Shown here one piece after another: positions 8,436 through 16,989 of a stretch of 64,000 nucleotides of DNA. Source of the stretch: M3007 sp046160345 (GTDB taxonomy: Bacteria; Bacteroidota; Bacteroidia; Chitinophagales; Saprospiraceae); NCBI GenBank assembly GCA_046160345.1, contig JBJXGO010000194.1, positions 5,467 to 69,466 on the forward strand, in the 5' to 3' direction. The translations under genes were made by a program, and so were the position numbers. The notes below the pieces were generated by a model, which worked only from the letters and a program-made list of their open reading frames with translations, was not told the origin of the DNA and ran no database searches. Every line of letters starts with the position of its first letter. Within the stretch, counting starts at the first letter, position 1.

Positions 8436-8555
8436 TGATTGGTGAATGGTTATTGGTTGATTGGTTATTGGTTACTGGTTGATTGGTTATTGGTTGATTG
8501 GTTATTATCCCTGATCAACCAGTAACCAATAACCAATCAACCAATCAACCAATTA
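8436..8555. repeat. TTGGTTATTGG-type repeat array forming an inverted repeat
   Basis: About ten degenerate copies of the 7-8 base word TGGTTAT/TGGTTGA run from 8436 to 8508. The complementary words (ACCAATA, AACCAATCA) run from 8513 to 8555. The two halves can fold into a long imperfect hairpin around 8509-8512. Because the eno promoter lies at 8561-8593, the array is inside the eno 5' leader, immediately before the start codon. Related arrays occur at 17971-18050 and 50568-50704. Confidence 0.85.
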
Positions 8556-8560
8556 AGCCA

Positions 8561-8593
8561 CAAAAGTAGTTTTACTTTATCATTTTAGTCCAA
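8561..8593 (-). promoter_or_regulatory. Promoter of eno
   Basis: Minus-strand TACTTTTG (plus coordinates 8561-8568) matches TAnnTTTG; a TTG at 8591-8593 lies 22 bases upstream as a possible -33 box. Predicted start is near 8554, giving a leader made almost wholly of the repeat array. Confidence 0.55.
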
Positions 8594-8611
8594 CTACTAC
8601 CAAACGGGGCT

Positions 8612-9223
8612 TCATTTTATTGCACAATTTAGCATCTTCTCCCCTTCGATAAAGCCTTCCAGCACGTCGCCAATTTGCACGGGACCAACCCCAGCCGGGG
8701 TGCCGGTGAAAATATAATCGCCTTTTTGAAGCGTGAAATATTTGGAAAGGTACACAATCAGGGTTTCAAAAGGGAAAATCAGGTCGCGGGTATGGCCGTC
8801 TTGTACCACATTTCCATTTTTTTTAAGTTGGAAATGAATGTCTTTCTGGTTTTTCAAATTTTCCAAGGGAATGAACTGGCTCAAGGGCGCCGAACGGTCA
8901 AACCCTTTGGCAATTTCCCATGGATGTCCTTTTGATTTGAGTTTGTCCTGCAAGTCCCGGGCGGTGAAATCTATGCCAAAAGCCACGGCATCGATGTACC
9001 TGTGTGCAAATTCGGGTTGTACGGAGCGGCCATTTTTGCAAACACGAAGCACAATTTCTCCCTCATAATGAAGGTCTTGTGTAAAATCAGGATGGTAAAA
9101 CGGCCGATTTGCAAGCAACAATGCAGTAGGTGGTTTCATGAACACCAATGGTTCAGAAGGCACAGGGTTATTTAGTTCTTTGGCGTGGTCAACGTAGTTT
9201 CTTCCGATGCAAAAAATTTTCAT
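8612..9223 (-). CDS. Fumarylacetoacetate hydrolase-fold protein (acylpyruvase/decarboxylase-like)
   Basis: 203 residues, the compact single-domain FAHD1/YcgM size. Metal ligands are visible as YEGEIV (Glu pair near residues 54-56) and the Asp of GIDFTARDLQ; other family motifs are CIGRNY at the start, KGFDRSAP, and TGTPAGVGP near the end. Members hydrolyse or decarboxylate 2-oxo acids such as acylpyruvate or oxaloacetate; the exact substrate cannot be read here. Last gene of a three-gene minus-strand unit, 14 bases after the DUF1905/YdeI gene. Confidence 0.92.
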   Translation of the reverse strand: MKIFCIGRNYVDHAKELNNPVPSEPLVFMKPPTALLLANRPFYHPDFTQDLHYEGEIVLRVCKNGRSVQPEFAHRYIDAVAFGIDFTARDLQDKLKSKGHPWEIAKGFDRSAPLSQFIPLENLKNQKDIHFQLKKNGNVVQDGHTRDLIFPFETLIVYLSKYFTLQKGDYIFTGTPAGVGPVQIGDVLEGFIEGEKMLNCAIK

Positions 9224-9237
9224 GGGAGCGTCTTGCT

Positions 9238-9717
9238 TTATTTGTCGCTTGGATTTTTTTTATTGTTCAACAGCATTTCAATGGTCTTTGCTATACGGTT
9301 TTGTCGCGTTTCTGGTCGTTTTGCCTCATTGATCCATTGTACATACTCCTTTCGGTTAGTGTAGGAAAGTTTGTTGTAATAAGCATGAGCTTCCGGATTT
9401 TGGTTAAACAAAACAGTGAGTTCGGATGGCAATTCCACCACACGCTCCTCTGTATCAAGTTGTACTGTGACATGCACCGTGTCGCCTGCGTTTTTTCCGA
9501 TCAATTTACGGATGTCTTTACGTACCAGCAAAAAATGACAATGATGTCCCATTTTGGCAAGACTTCCTCTGTAGGGCACGCCGTCGAAGGTCACTTTTAC
9601 TTTCACTTGTCCGCGTACGCCATAAATTTCTTGTACGTCGTAGGGAAAATTGACGGAAAGTGCTTCTATACCTTCTAGTGAGTCCAAAACGGCATCAAAT
9701 TCTAGTATATCCTTCAT
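9238..9717 (-). CDS. DUF1905/YdeI (OmdA-like) protein
   Basis: 159 residues. The N-terminal DUF1905 barrel (about 1-85) shows VKVTFDGVPYRGSLAKMG and LLVRKDIRKLIGKNAGDTVHVTVQLD. The C-terminal YdeI/OmpD-associated helix region (about 110-150) has LSYTNRKEYVQWINEAKRPETRQNRIAKTI-type sequence. Function is unknown; YdeI relatives are linked to peptide resistance. The start at 9717 (MKDILEF) is chosen because it follows the upstream stop by 10 bases; the longer reading overlaps that gene. Middle gene of the operon 10339 to 8612. Confidence 0.9.
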   Translation of the reverse strand: MKDILEFDAVLDSLEGIEALSVNFPYDVQEIYGVRGQVKVKVTFDGVPYRGSLAKMGHHCHFLLVRKDIRKLIGKNAGDTVHVTVQLDTEERVVELPSELTVLFNQNPEAHAYYNKLSYTNRKEYVQWINEAKRPETRQNRIAKTIEMLLNNKKNPSDK

Positions 9718-9727
9718 TTTCAAGTGT

Positions 9728-10339
9728 TTAAAGTCCGTAGGAAAGGGTGACTGCCCAAGCTGCATTTTTCAAGGTGCCAAACAACTCCTTTGTGGTGGAC
9801 GTATCAATATTCTTAAGTCCGCGCGTGAGCCTGAAGTGCAGACCCAGCCCACCAAAATCAACCCCGGCCCCAGCCAGCCAGCCGTAGTCCAGGTCTTCAA
9901 AATTGGCCTTCGCCAAAGTCCCGGAAATACCTTTAATACTCCCATCCGCAGAAGCCAATAAGGAGGCATATCCGCCAGCGTGCAGGTTTAGGAAACCGAG
10001 CAAACGGTATTCGAGCGAGAGTGGCAATTCAAAGTAACTGGTTTTGAGATCGGTTCGGTTGCCCTTAACCAAATCATAGGCGCCTCCTTTGGTTGTAAAG
10101 AGCAGCTCCGGGCGGAGTGACATGCGACCTCTTGCCAGGGGAACTTGTACAAAAACACCGCCCGTAATGCCGAGTCGCGTTTTTTTATCTGAGGCGTTGG
10201 CATCGTCATAAAGATTAGAGCCGTTTACCCCCGCTTTGAATCCTAAACGCGTTCTACCGTCTGTCATTTGAGCATTTATCGGGCAAATCCAGAGTAAAAA
10301 GAAAATGGAGATGGGGAAAAGATTGAAAATCAGTTTCAT
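9728..10339 (-). CDS. Outer-membrane beta-barrel protein (PorT-like fold)
   Basis: 203 residues with a signal peptide (MKLIFNLFP..., cleavage after INAQ). The mature protein begins with the common Bacteroidota barrel pattern RLGFKAGVNGSNLYDD and continues in Gly/aromatic alternating strands (LRPELLFTTKGG, LPLSLEYRLLG, LHAGGYASLL), ending in a strand with a terminal hydrophobic residue. Start 10339 is preferred because it gives a clean signal peptide. First gene of the operon with DUF1905/YdeI and the FAH protein. Confidence 0.82.
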   Translation of the reverse strand: MKLIFNLFPISIFFLLWICPINAQMTDGRTRLGFKAGVNGSNLYDDANASDKKTRLGITGGVFVQVPLARGRMSLRPELLFTTKGGAYDLVKGNRTDLKTSYFELPLSLEYRLLGFLNLHAGGYASLLASADGSIKGISGTLAKANFEDLDYGWLAGAGVDFGGLGLHFRLTRGLKNIDTSTTKELFGTLKNAAWAVTLSYGL

Positions 10340-10402
10340 AGCTAGGATATTTTGTTGAAAGACAGACAAAAGTAGGCTGGAATATTGGAAAAGGGATAAA
10401 AG

Positions 10403-10439
10403 AAAAAGGCCGATTCGAGTTTCCACGATCGACCTTTTT
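10403..10439 (-). terminator. Terminator after the pseudouridine synthase
   Basis: Inverted repeat of 12 bases (10403-10414 with 10428-10439, one G-T pair) whose minus-strand 3' side ends in a T-rich run. It lies just after the stop of the upstream minus-strand gene at 10445 and separates it from the barrel-protein operon. Confidence 0.8.
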
Positions 10440-10444
10440 ATTTT

Positions 10445-11824
10445 TTATTCAGTAGGATCACCGCCAGTTGACCCCTCCGATGAATCCGGTTCCTCCCCGG
10501 CTTTTTTCTTTTTACCGGTTGATGGATGGCCGGTGAAATGCTTGAGCATAATGACCTCCCGTTGTGTAAGTTCTCTGAATTTGCCGCGTTCAAGGTCTTT
10601 TTTGGTCAAACCAGCAAAATAAAAGCGGTCGAGTTTAAATATCTCGTAGCCCAAGGTCTCAAATATCCGACGAACTACCCGGTTGCGTCCCGAACTAATC
10701 TCGAGTTCAACAATGTCGCGCTCCGGGTGGTCTTCTGAAAAACGAATCCAGTTTACTTCCATCAAGCCGTCTTCAAGTTCTACGCCCCGTTCAATATGTG
10801 CCAGGTCTTCCGGGGTAAGTCCGCGACGCAGGCCAACACGATATTGTTTTTGAACGGCGAAACTGGGGTGCGTGAGTTTTTGTGCCAGGTCGCCATCATT
10901 GGTGAGTAGCACCAAGCCCGTGGTATCGCGGTCCAGGCGGCCAACCGGAAAGATTCTTTCAGGAAAGCTGGAGTCCACAATGTCCACTACAGTAGTGCGC
11001 CCACGGTCATCGTCCATCGTGGTAATTACATTTTTGGGCTTGTTCAAAAGTACATATAACATACGCTCCTGTACTTTCATCAATTTGCTGTCGCAGATGA
11101 CGATATCACCAGCCTTGATGCGGTAGTAGGGTTCTTTTTTTACCTCTCCGTTGACGGTTACCTTGCCAGCCTCTACATACTCTACGGCTTTTCGGCGCGA
11201 AGAAAGGCCGCAATGAGCCAGGTATTTGTTCAACGGCATGCCTTCTCCGCTGGGAAGCGGGGGTTTTGGTTTGCGTTCAACATAAAAATCGTTGTTTTTT
11301 CTAAACGGCTTTTTACCAAAGTTGCCGCCGCCATCCCGGCGTCGGTCAGGATTGTAGGGCCTTCGCTCGTAGCCACCTCCGCCTTGTCCGCTGCCCTGTT
11401 GGTTTCGGTCTTGCCAGGGCTTGCGCTCGTAGCCGCCGCCACCTTGTCCGCCGCCTTGCTGGTTTCGGTCCTGCCAGGGCTTGCGCTCGTAGCCGCCGCC
11501 ACCTTGTCCGCCGCCCTGTTGGTTTCGGTCCTGCCAGGGCTTGCGCTCGTAGCCGCCGCCGCCTTGTCCGCCACCTTGCTGGTTTCGGTCTTGCCAGGGC
11601 TTGCGCTCGTAGCCGCCGCCCTGTCCGCCACCTTGCTGGTTTCGGTCTTGCCAGGGCTTGCGCTCGAAACCAGTTCCTTCACGACCTTTGTCAGGTCGTT
11701 CTACAGGTTTTTCTTCTTTTTCTGTAAATGGGTCATCAAATGGTTCGGATTTTGCTCGCTCTTCCAGCGAGGAATCCAGGTCCGACTTAGAGAGGCGCGG
11801 ACGGCGCTTTTTTTCTTCTTCCAT
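10445..11824 (-). CDS. RluB-family pseudouridine synthase with a repetitive disordered N-terminal tail
   Basis: Modifies uridine to pseudouridine, probably in 23S rRNA. The C-terminal two thirds hold an S4 RNA-binding domain (MPLNKYLAHCGLSSRRKAVEYV, about 203-265) and the catalytic domain with the Asp in GRLDRDTTGLVLLTNDG. The first 200 residues are an array: five near-identical 19-20 residue units of the form GYERKPWQDRNQQGGGQGG, then Arg/Gly-rich sequence. Such tails are common in Bacteroidota homologues and probably add non-specific RNA binding. A short charged Lys/Glu/Ser tail closes the protein. Its own terminator follows. Confidence 0.92.
   Translation of the reverse strand: MEEEKKRRPRLSKSDLDSSLEERAKSEPFDDPFTEKEEKPVERPDKGREGTGFERKPWQDRNQQGGGQGGGYERKPWQDRNQQGGGQGGGGYERKPWQDRNQQGGGQGGGGYERKPWQDRNQQGGGQGGGGYERKPWQDRNQQGSGQGGGGYERRPYNPDRRRDGGGNFGKKPFRKNNDFYVERKPKPPLPSGEGMPLNKYLAHCGLSSRRKAVEYVEAGKVTVNGEVKKEPYYRIKAGDIVICDSKLMKVQERMLYVLLNKPKNVITTMDDDRGRTTVVDIVDSSFPERIFPVGRLDRDTTGLVLLTNDGDLAQKLTHPSFAVQKQYRVGLRRGLTPEDLAHIERGVELEDGLMEVNWIRFSEDHPERDIVELEISSGRNRVVRRIFETLGYEIFKLDRFYFAGLTKKDLERGKFRELTQREVIMLKHFTGHPSTGKKKKAGEEPDSSEGSTGGDPTE
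11401..11667 (-). repeat. In-gene tandem repeat, 60/60/60/57-base units
   Basis: Units start at 11401, 11461, 11521, 11581 and 11638, each beginning GGTTTCGGTC(T/C)TGCCAGGGC on the plus strand. All spacings are multiples of three, so copy number can change without breaking the pseudouridine synthase frame. The last unit is three bases (one Gly codon) shorter. Confidence 0.95.
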
Positions 11825-11927
11825 TGAAAGCGGTATGTTAATTGGTATTGAAGTACTACAGTATCTATTTGCTGCAAATTTCCGTTTTTTCCCTGTAATC
11901 GTTGTAGAGAATGTGTTTTATTTTAAG

Positions 11928-14900
11928 CTAATGTTCTCTTTCCAATTCTTCAAGACGAACTTTATAAATGTGCTGAGGTGTGCGGGCGTACATGGCTTTA
12001 TAAAGGGCCAAAGCCCGCAAATGATGCGGAGTGGGGTTGTCGGCTACCCGGCGGAGTTCGAAATGAACGGCAGCTTCTTCCCGCTCGGTGCGTGCAAGGC
12101 TCAGTAATTGATTGAGTTGGCGCATTGCTTCAATCCGATTGCCTTCGTTGATAATTACCTGGGCGCGGAGGATGTTGGCGCCAAAGGTAAGTTCAGCATT
12201 GCCCAAGGCAAGGGCGATGTCACGGCCTTCCTCAACATATTGACGTGCGGCAGACACTTCTCCGGCGTGAACGTGCACAAGGCCTTTTTCAATGAGTGAA
12301 TAGCCCAGGACCAGCCGGTTGCCCATTTCACGGGCATGGTCTATGGCTTCGTTATAATATTTAATACTGCGAAGGTAATCGCCTTTATAAAACCAGGTGT
12401 CCCCCAAGGTGTTAAGTGCTTTGGCGATACCTTTTTTGTAATTGAGTTCGCGACTGAGGGCAAGGTTTTGTTCCAAATATTCAATGGCAGGGTCGAAATC
12501 GCCCATTACGGAAAGCAGGTCGCCAATTAGGCCACAAGCAATAGCCAGACCTTGTTTGTCGCCCAATTCGCGCACTAGTTGGAGGTCGCGCTCAAAATTC
12601 TGCATGGCTTTGGTGTAATCTCCTTTTCTTTCCCATACCGAGCCGATGGAGCCAATGCAAATGGTCATAATTAGTTTGTTGCCCAGTTCTTCCGACAAGG
12701 CGAGACCGCGTTCGAGGCAAAGCAAGGCAGAGTCCAGCGAACCTTTTTCCAGATTGATAATGCCGAGGTTGGTATAAAGTGTAGTTAGGCCCTGCTTGTC
12801 GGTGGTTCGTTGGGCAATGTCCAATTGTTCTTCCAGCCAACGGATTCCTTCATCGTAATGGCCTTGGTTCATATAAATTAGCCCCAAATTGGCCACAATA
12901 GCCGCATTTTCTGCCTCGCGGTTGTTGGCTCTGTTTATCTCAATGGCTTTTGCAAACCAGCTTTTTGCCGATTCATAGCTACCCTGCCGAAAAAAAAGTG
13001 TGCCGAGGTTGCCATAAGTTTTGGCGGTGCCTATTTGGTCTTTGGCAAAATCAAAAAACGTGGAAGCCACGTCCAGATGCTTCTTGGCTTCTACATAATC
13101 ACCCCTAAGCATCCTTAACTGGCCCAGCCGACGGTTGGCTCGTCCGATGAGCAGCCAATCGCTCAGGCTTTGGGCCCGTTTTAGCGCTATGCGGTAATCC
13201 TTTTCTGCCTCTTCCCATTGGCCTATCAGTTCATGTACCGAACCTTTGCGCAAAAGCAGGCGGACGCTTTTTTTGGTTTCTTTTTCCTTACTGAGGATAT
13301 TAACGATCAACTTTTCATAAAACTGCAAAGATTGCCGGTTTTGAAAGTTCCGTTGGGCGTAGCGAGCGGCTTTTTCAAGATATTTGTTGGTTTTTTTCTC
13401 TTCTTCGGCTTCTTCATAGTGAAAAGCCAGGTCCACAAACCGCTCCTCAGAATTAGGGTAGAGTTGTTCAATTGCTTCTGCAATAAGTTGATGCAATTCA
13501 CGCAGCCGGGTGCGCAATTGCATATCGTAGGCCGCTTCGCGAAGCAGGGAGTGTCGGAAAATATACCGCAGTTCGTTCATGGCGTACCACACTTGCCATT
13601 TCTCTGCAGTTTGTATTTGTTCTCGCAGTATCAGCTCAAGATCGCCGTTGCGTCGGATAAAATCCTCCTGCCGTGCCATTACTGCTGACAGGACCGGCAA
13701 TTCAAACTCGCGCCCGATCACGGCTGCTGCTTTCACGGTTTCTTTTACGAGTCCACTCAAACGGTCAATCCGTGCCATCATGATCTCCTTCACGGAATCG
13801 GCAATCTGGAGGTCTTCGTTTTTGAGTTGCAGCACCCCTTCGTCGGTGGCCTTCAAAAGATCAGCCTCTCGGAAATACTCCGCCATTTGCTCAACGTAAA
13901 AGGGGTTTCCCTGGGTCATGCGATGAAGCAGCTCATAGAGGTCAGGGTGCAGGGTGTTGCCCAATCGCGCCTCTGCAAATGCTCTTAAATCATCGTTTTG
14001 GAGGAAATTCAAATCAACTTCACAGAATTGGGCCTCAATTTCTTCCAACAGGTTTTTCTTGAAAAGGTAGTTTTTGGTGCCATCATCTTCGTAGCGGCTC
14101 GTGACCAGAAACATCAAAGGATAGCTTTGTGCCCGTCGGGCGAACTGAGCCAGGAATTCGCGGCTCATTTCGTCGTACCAATGCCCGTCTTCCAATTCGA
14201 TCACGACGGGTTGAAGCAGCGATTCGGCGATAAAAAGGTTGGCCATGCCAGCAAGCGCATTTTGATAGCGCCCACGTGCGTCGAGCTGCTCCCACAAAGC
14301 GCCTGGATATATGATGCCCAACATAGCGGCCAAAACGCTTTGGGTGCGCGCTATTTCACGGCGTACGGCATCGGCTTCAGGATGTGGATTTTCTGTAAGC
14401 TCGTACTGAAGTTCGAGAAAATTTTGTTCGAAAAGTTCTTTGTTGCGTTCGGGAGTGTTTTCAGGGCTTTGGTCAAAATAATTTTTGAGGAAATAGATAA
14501 AAGGGTTGAACGGTTTGCGCAAAATCTGGTCGCTGGAACAACTAAACCAGCTAACTGCCATGGTATCTCGCAAGCGGCGACGCAATTCATAGCTCAACCG
14601 GCTTTTTCCGATCCCAGCTTCGCCGAAAATGTAGGCCATGCCAGCGAATTTGTTTTCGTGGAGTGGACTGGCAAAATTAAAAAGCCGCTCCAAATCCTTT
14701 TCCCGGCCAAAGCAATCGCCAGAAAAACTGGCTTTTCCAGCCAAATTTCGACCAGTGAGGATGTAGGTCGGCAATTTATTTTCAAACCCTTTAAAATCGC
14801 CATCGCCCCGGTAACTGAACTTGAAGTTTCGATTGCGAGAAACATTTTCATCGGTCAACACTTCGCCCCAATCTGCCTGCATCATCAATCGGGCGCCCAA

Positions 14901-15983
14901 GTTCACCCGCGCACCAACTGCAGCATATTGACATCGTTCCGAGCTTCCAATTACGCCGGTAAATGCTTGTCCGGAAGCCATGCCGACACGAAATCTGGCG
15001 CCTGTGAGCTCGGTCAGCATAGAAAGGTCTTCTCGTACCGCAGCTACAAATTCGAGGGCGCGTTCTGTATTGTTTTCAAACGCTATGGGTGCACCAAACA
15101 GACAAAACATCACCCCGCCTTTGTCCCCAAAATCTATCTCCTTAAAGTATCCACCAAAATTTTGGCTTTGGTTAAGCACAATAGAGGAGAAATGGTCTAA
15201 GGATTCGTGAGAGCGCACCCCATCGAAGGAAATAAATACGCTCACCACGTTTCGGAACTCGCCAATCTGTTGGTCTTCAAACACTTCTCTGGGTAAAAAT
15301 TCAGCGATAATGCTAGATTCCGGATTGGGAAGTTTTATTGCTTTTGTCTTGTCGTCCTTCTGAATTTGTTCTGGTTCCAGATTGAGTTTAAAAAAGCCCT
15401 TGCCCAGGTCAACCGCTTCAAAAACCTTGGGATCGAGCAGTCGTAGGAACTGCGTATCTGCCACAAGTTCCAGGCTGTTTGCTTTGGTCTGGGCTTCTGC
15501 GCAGCTGTCGATCGGATCGCCTTGAAAATAATAAGCTTTTCGGAGTTGGCCAACGATGCCCCATTCAACCGCCCCAACTGAAAGGCCGATTTTTATACCA
15601 ATTTTGTGCTCAGAAAGATACGAATCGGCACTTTTCTGATCCTGTGAAAAACGAGAAAGGATAATTTGGGCGGAGGCCAAAACTCCTTGCAAGGCCGCCC
15701 CTGAATGTCCATCGGGCGGATTCGGAAATATGGCAGTGAAACTATCACCGGCAAAATAGGGGATAAAGCCTCCCTGTTGGTACACCAACTCCACCGTGGG
15801 GTGAAAAATATGGTTGAGAATATCTGAAAGTTCCTCTGCGCCCGTTGGGCCTTTTGCCATGAGCGATTCCGTTAGCCGCGTGAAGCCGCTAAGATCAACG
15901 AACATCGTGCAGGCCTGAAGGCGGCCGAGCAAGATGCCGTTTCGGAAGTTCTCCTGAATGAAATGTGGCAAAAAGTGTTTCAA
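11928..15983 (-). CDS. Soluble-adenylyl-cyclase-like protein: two cyclase domains, P-loop ATPase, TPR array
   Basis: 1351 residues with the domain order of mammalian soluble adenylyl cyclase (ADCY10). C1 (about 20-190) has both metal aspartates, Asp30 in FVDLSGFT and Asp80 in FAGDSF. C2 (about 244-385) lacks the metal Asp (FISFDGV) but has Lys288 in FGDKGG, Asn361 and Arg365 in VNLGAR, so one composite active site is expected. The position of the adenine-contacting Thr of human sAC is Ala354. The P-loop GEAGIGKS is at 454-461 and Walker B VVIELEDG near 593-600. TPRs fill about 870-1340. The predicted start is TTG at 15983, 34 bases after the DUF6089 stop on the same strand; the frame is open a further 17 codons upstream without ATG. 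Probable product is cAMP; activity and ligand are unproven. Confidence 0.88.
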   Translation of the reverse strand: MKHFLPHFIQENFRNGILLGRLQACTMFVDLSGFTRLTESLMAKGPTGAEELSDILNHIFHPTVELVYQQGGFIPYFAGDSFTAIFPNPPDGHSGAALQGVLASAQIILSRFSQDQKSADSYLSEHKIGIKIGLSVGAVEWGIVGQLRKAYYFQGDPIDSCAEAQTKANSLELVADTQFLRLLDPKVFEAVDLGKGFFKLNLEPEQIQKDDKTKAIKLPNPESSIIAEFLPREVFEDQQIGEFRNVVSVFISFDGVRSHESLDHFSSIVLNQSQNFGGYFKEIDFGDKGGVMFCLFGAPIAFENNTERALEFVAAVREDLSMLTELTGARFRVGMASGQAFTGVIGSSERCQYAAVGARVNLGARLMMQADWGEVLTDENVSRNRNFKFSYRGDGDFKGFENKLPTYILTGRNLAGKASFSGDCFGREKDLERLFNFASPLHENKFAGMAYIFGEAGIGKSRLSYELRRRLRDTMAVSWFSCSSDQILRKPFNPFIYFLKNYFDQSPENTPERNKELFEQNFLELQYELTENPHPEADAVRREIARTQSVLAAMLGIIYPGALWEQLDARGRYQNALAGMANLFIAESLLQPVVIELEDGHWYDEMSREFLAQFARRAQSYPLMFLVTSRYEDDGTKNYLFKKNLLEEIEAQFCEVDLNFLQNDDLRAFAEARLGNTLHPDLYELLHRMTQGNPFYVEQMAEYFREADLLKATDEGVLQLKNEDLQIADSVKEIMMARIDRLSGLVKETVKAAAVIGREFELPVLSAVMARQEDFIRRNGDLELILREQIQTAEKWQVWYAMNELRYIFRHSLLREAAYDMQLRTRLRELHQLIAEAIEQLYPNSEERFVDLAFHYEEAEEEKKTNKYLEKAARYAQRNFQNRQSLQFYEKLIVNILSKEKETKKSVRLLLRKGSVHELIGQWEEAEKDYRIALKRAQSLSDWLLIGRANRRLGQLRMLRGDYVEAKKHLDVASTFFDFAKDQIGTAKTYGNLGTLFFRQGSYESAKSWFAKAIEINRANNREAENAAIVANLGLIYMNQGHYDEGIRWLEEQLDIAQRTTDKQGLTTLYTNLGIINLEKGSLDSALLCLERGLALSEELGNKLIMTICIGSIGSVWERKGDYTKAMQNFERDLQLVRELGDKQGLAIACGLIGDLLSVMGDFDPAIEYLEQNLALSRELNYKKGIAKALNTLGDTWFYKGDYLRSIKYYNEAIDHAREMGNRLVLGYSLIEKGLVHVHAGEVSAARQYVEEGRDIALALGNAELTFGANILRAQVIINEGNRIEAMRQLNQLLSLARTEREEAAVHFELRRVADNPTPHHLRALALYKAMYARTPQHIYKVRLEELEREH

Positions 15984-16017
15984 GGCAATTTGTTTGATGT
16001 GGTCAATGCAGCCAGAT

Positions 16018-16839
16018 TTATCTCGTTATTCCCGGGCAACGAATGCTGCCAAAATAATAATTAAGTCCAATCCCGATTGTGGCATAGGCATCATTGTTTT
16101 TTCCATTGCCACGCTGTCTTCCAGGAAGTCCGATTGGAGGCTCTCCTGAACGGTCGGCAAATGCAGCCGCAATGTCGCCGCGTTGTGCCCGGATGTCCCG
16201 GATATCAGCATAGGTGCCATGTACATCATCAAGATAGTCGGTAAAGATTTTCCGTCCGCTTAGGGTGATGTCGAGGCTCCAGCGATATGAAAGATCGACT
16301 TTGAAACCTATGCCATAGGAGAAAGCGCCTTGGGCAGTATTATATTCCTCGCCTTGAAACTGACCCTCTGTTCCCAATTCCCGCAGTTTGTACACCGTGC
16401 CGTCAAGTTCAGCCTTGGGGTTGAACCAAAAAAAAGCGGGACCAGCAAACATATAGGGCGTAAAGAAATAATCCCGGTGGCCGTGCACGTAAGGGAAAAA
16501 ATTGAACTCAAATTGAGCGGTGGCGTCCACGATGGTGCTCCAAAAATGTAGGTTTCTGCGCCTTTCGTAAATGTTTTTGGAATCAGAGTCGTAAGCGCTG
16601 ATTTTGCCCGCATTGAGACCAAAGCGCAATGCAAGCCGATCATTGAGATTGTAGCGGCCGCCAGCTCCACCTGCAAGATGGAGCCGATTGAGTCGGAAGT
16701 TGGTATTCAAATCGCCAAAATAATTAGAAGCGCCAAGCCAGCCGCCCACTTCCCAACCACGCATTTGGGCAAAAGTTGTTTGACTTGTCAATACAAGGCT
16801 ACCTATTAGCAGCGCACAAAATCGCATTTGTTTGTTCAT
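16018..16839 (-). CDS. DUF6089 outer-membrane protein
   Basis: 273 residues with signal peptide (cleavage after TTFAQ). The mature N-terminus MRGWEVGGWLGASNYFGDLNTNF is the DUF6089 signature; the rest alternates as a barrel and includes FFPYVHGHRDYFFTPYMFAGPAFFWFNP. Function of the family is unknown, and it is typical of Saprospiraceae and relatives. ATG 16839 is preferred over 16959 because it starts a clean signal peptide. It lies just upstream of the cyclase-like gene on the same strand and may be co-transcribed with it. Confidence 0.85.
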   Translation of the reverse strand: MNKQMRFCALLIGSLVLTSQTTFAQMRGWEVGGWLGASNYFGDLNTNFRLNRLHLAGGAGGRYNLNDRLALRFGLNAGKISAYDSDSKNIYERRRNLHFWSTIVDATAQFEFNFFPYVHGHRDYFFTPYMFAGPAFFWFNPKAELDGTVYKLRELGTEGQFQGEEYNTAQGAFSYGIGFKVDLSYRWSLDITLSGRKIFTDYLDDVHGTYADIRDIRAQRGDIAAAFADRSGEPPIGLPGRQRGNGKNNDAYATIGIGLNYYFGSIRCPGITR

Positions 16840-16905
16840 GTAAATCGAAATTTTTGGATTTTGGATTTGGACGAGTTTAAGTGTGAAATGGATGCCTTCA
16901 TGGCG

Positions 16906-16913
16906 CAAAAGTA
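16906..16913 (-). promoter_or_regulatory. -7 box upstream of DUF6089
   Basis: Minus-strand TACTTTTG, exact TAnnTTTG match, 66 bases before the ATG at 16839; it could drive both the DUF6089 and cyclase-like genes. No clear -33 box. Confidence 0.4.
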
Positions 16914-16989
16914 AGCCGATTTTTGTCGCATCCCTGCATTTTTCAGCCGTTCCCGCCAAAAACGTGCCGAATGGGAATATGGTATGGCC

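Noticed and set aside
8436..8555. Possible insertion sequence ends
   Set aside because: The arms are simple-word arrays without a transposase gene or target duplication.
12108..15210. Several open frames of 60-400 codons on the plus strand inside the cyclase-like gene, the longest at 13998-15200
   Set aside because: They lie wholly opposite a gene with clear domains along its full length, and their peptides show no family motifs. They are shadows of its codon use.
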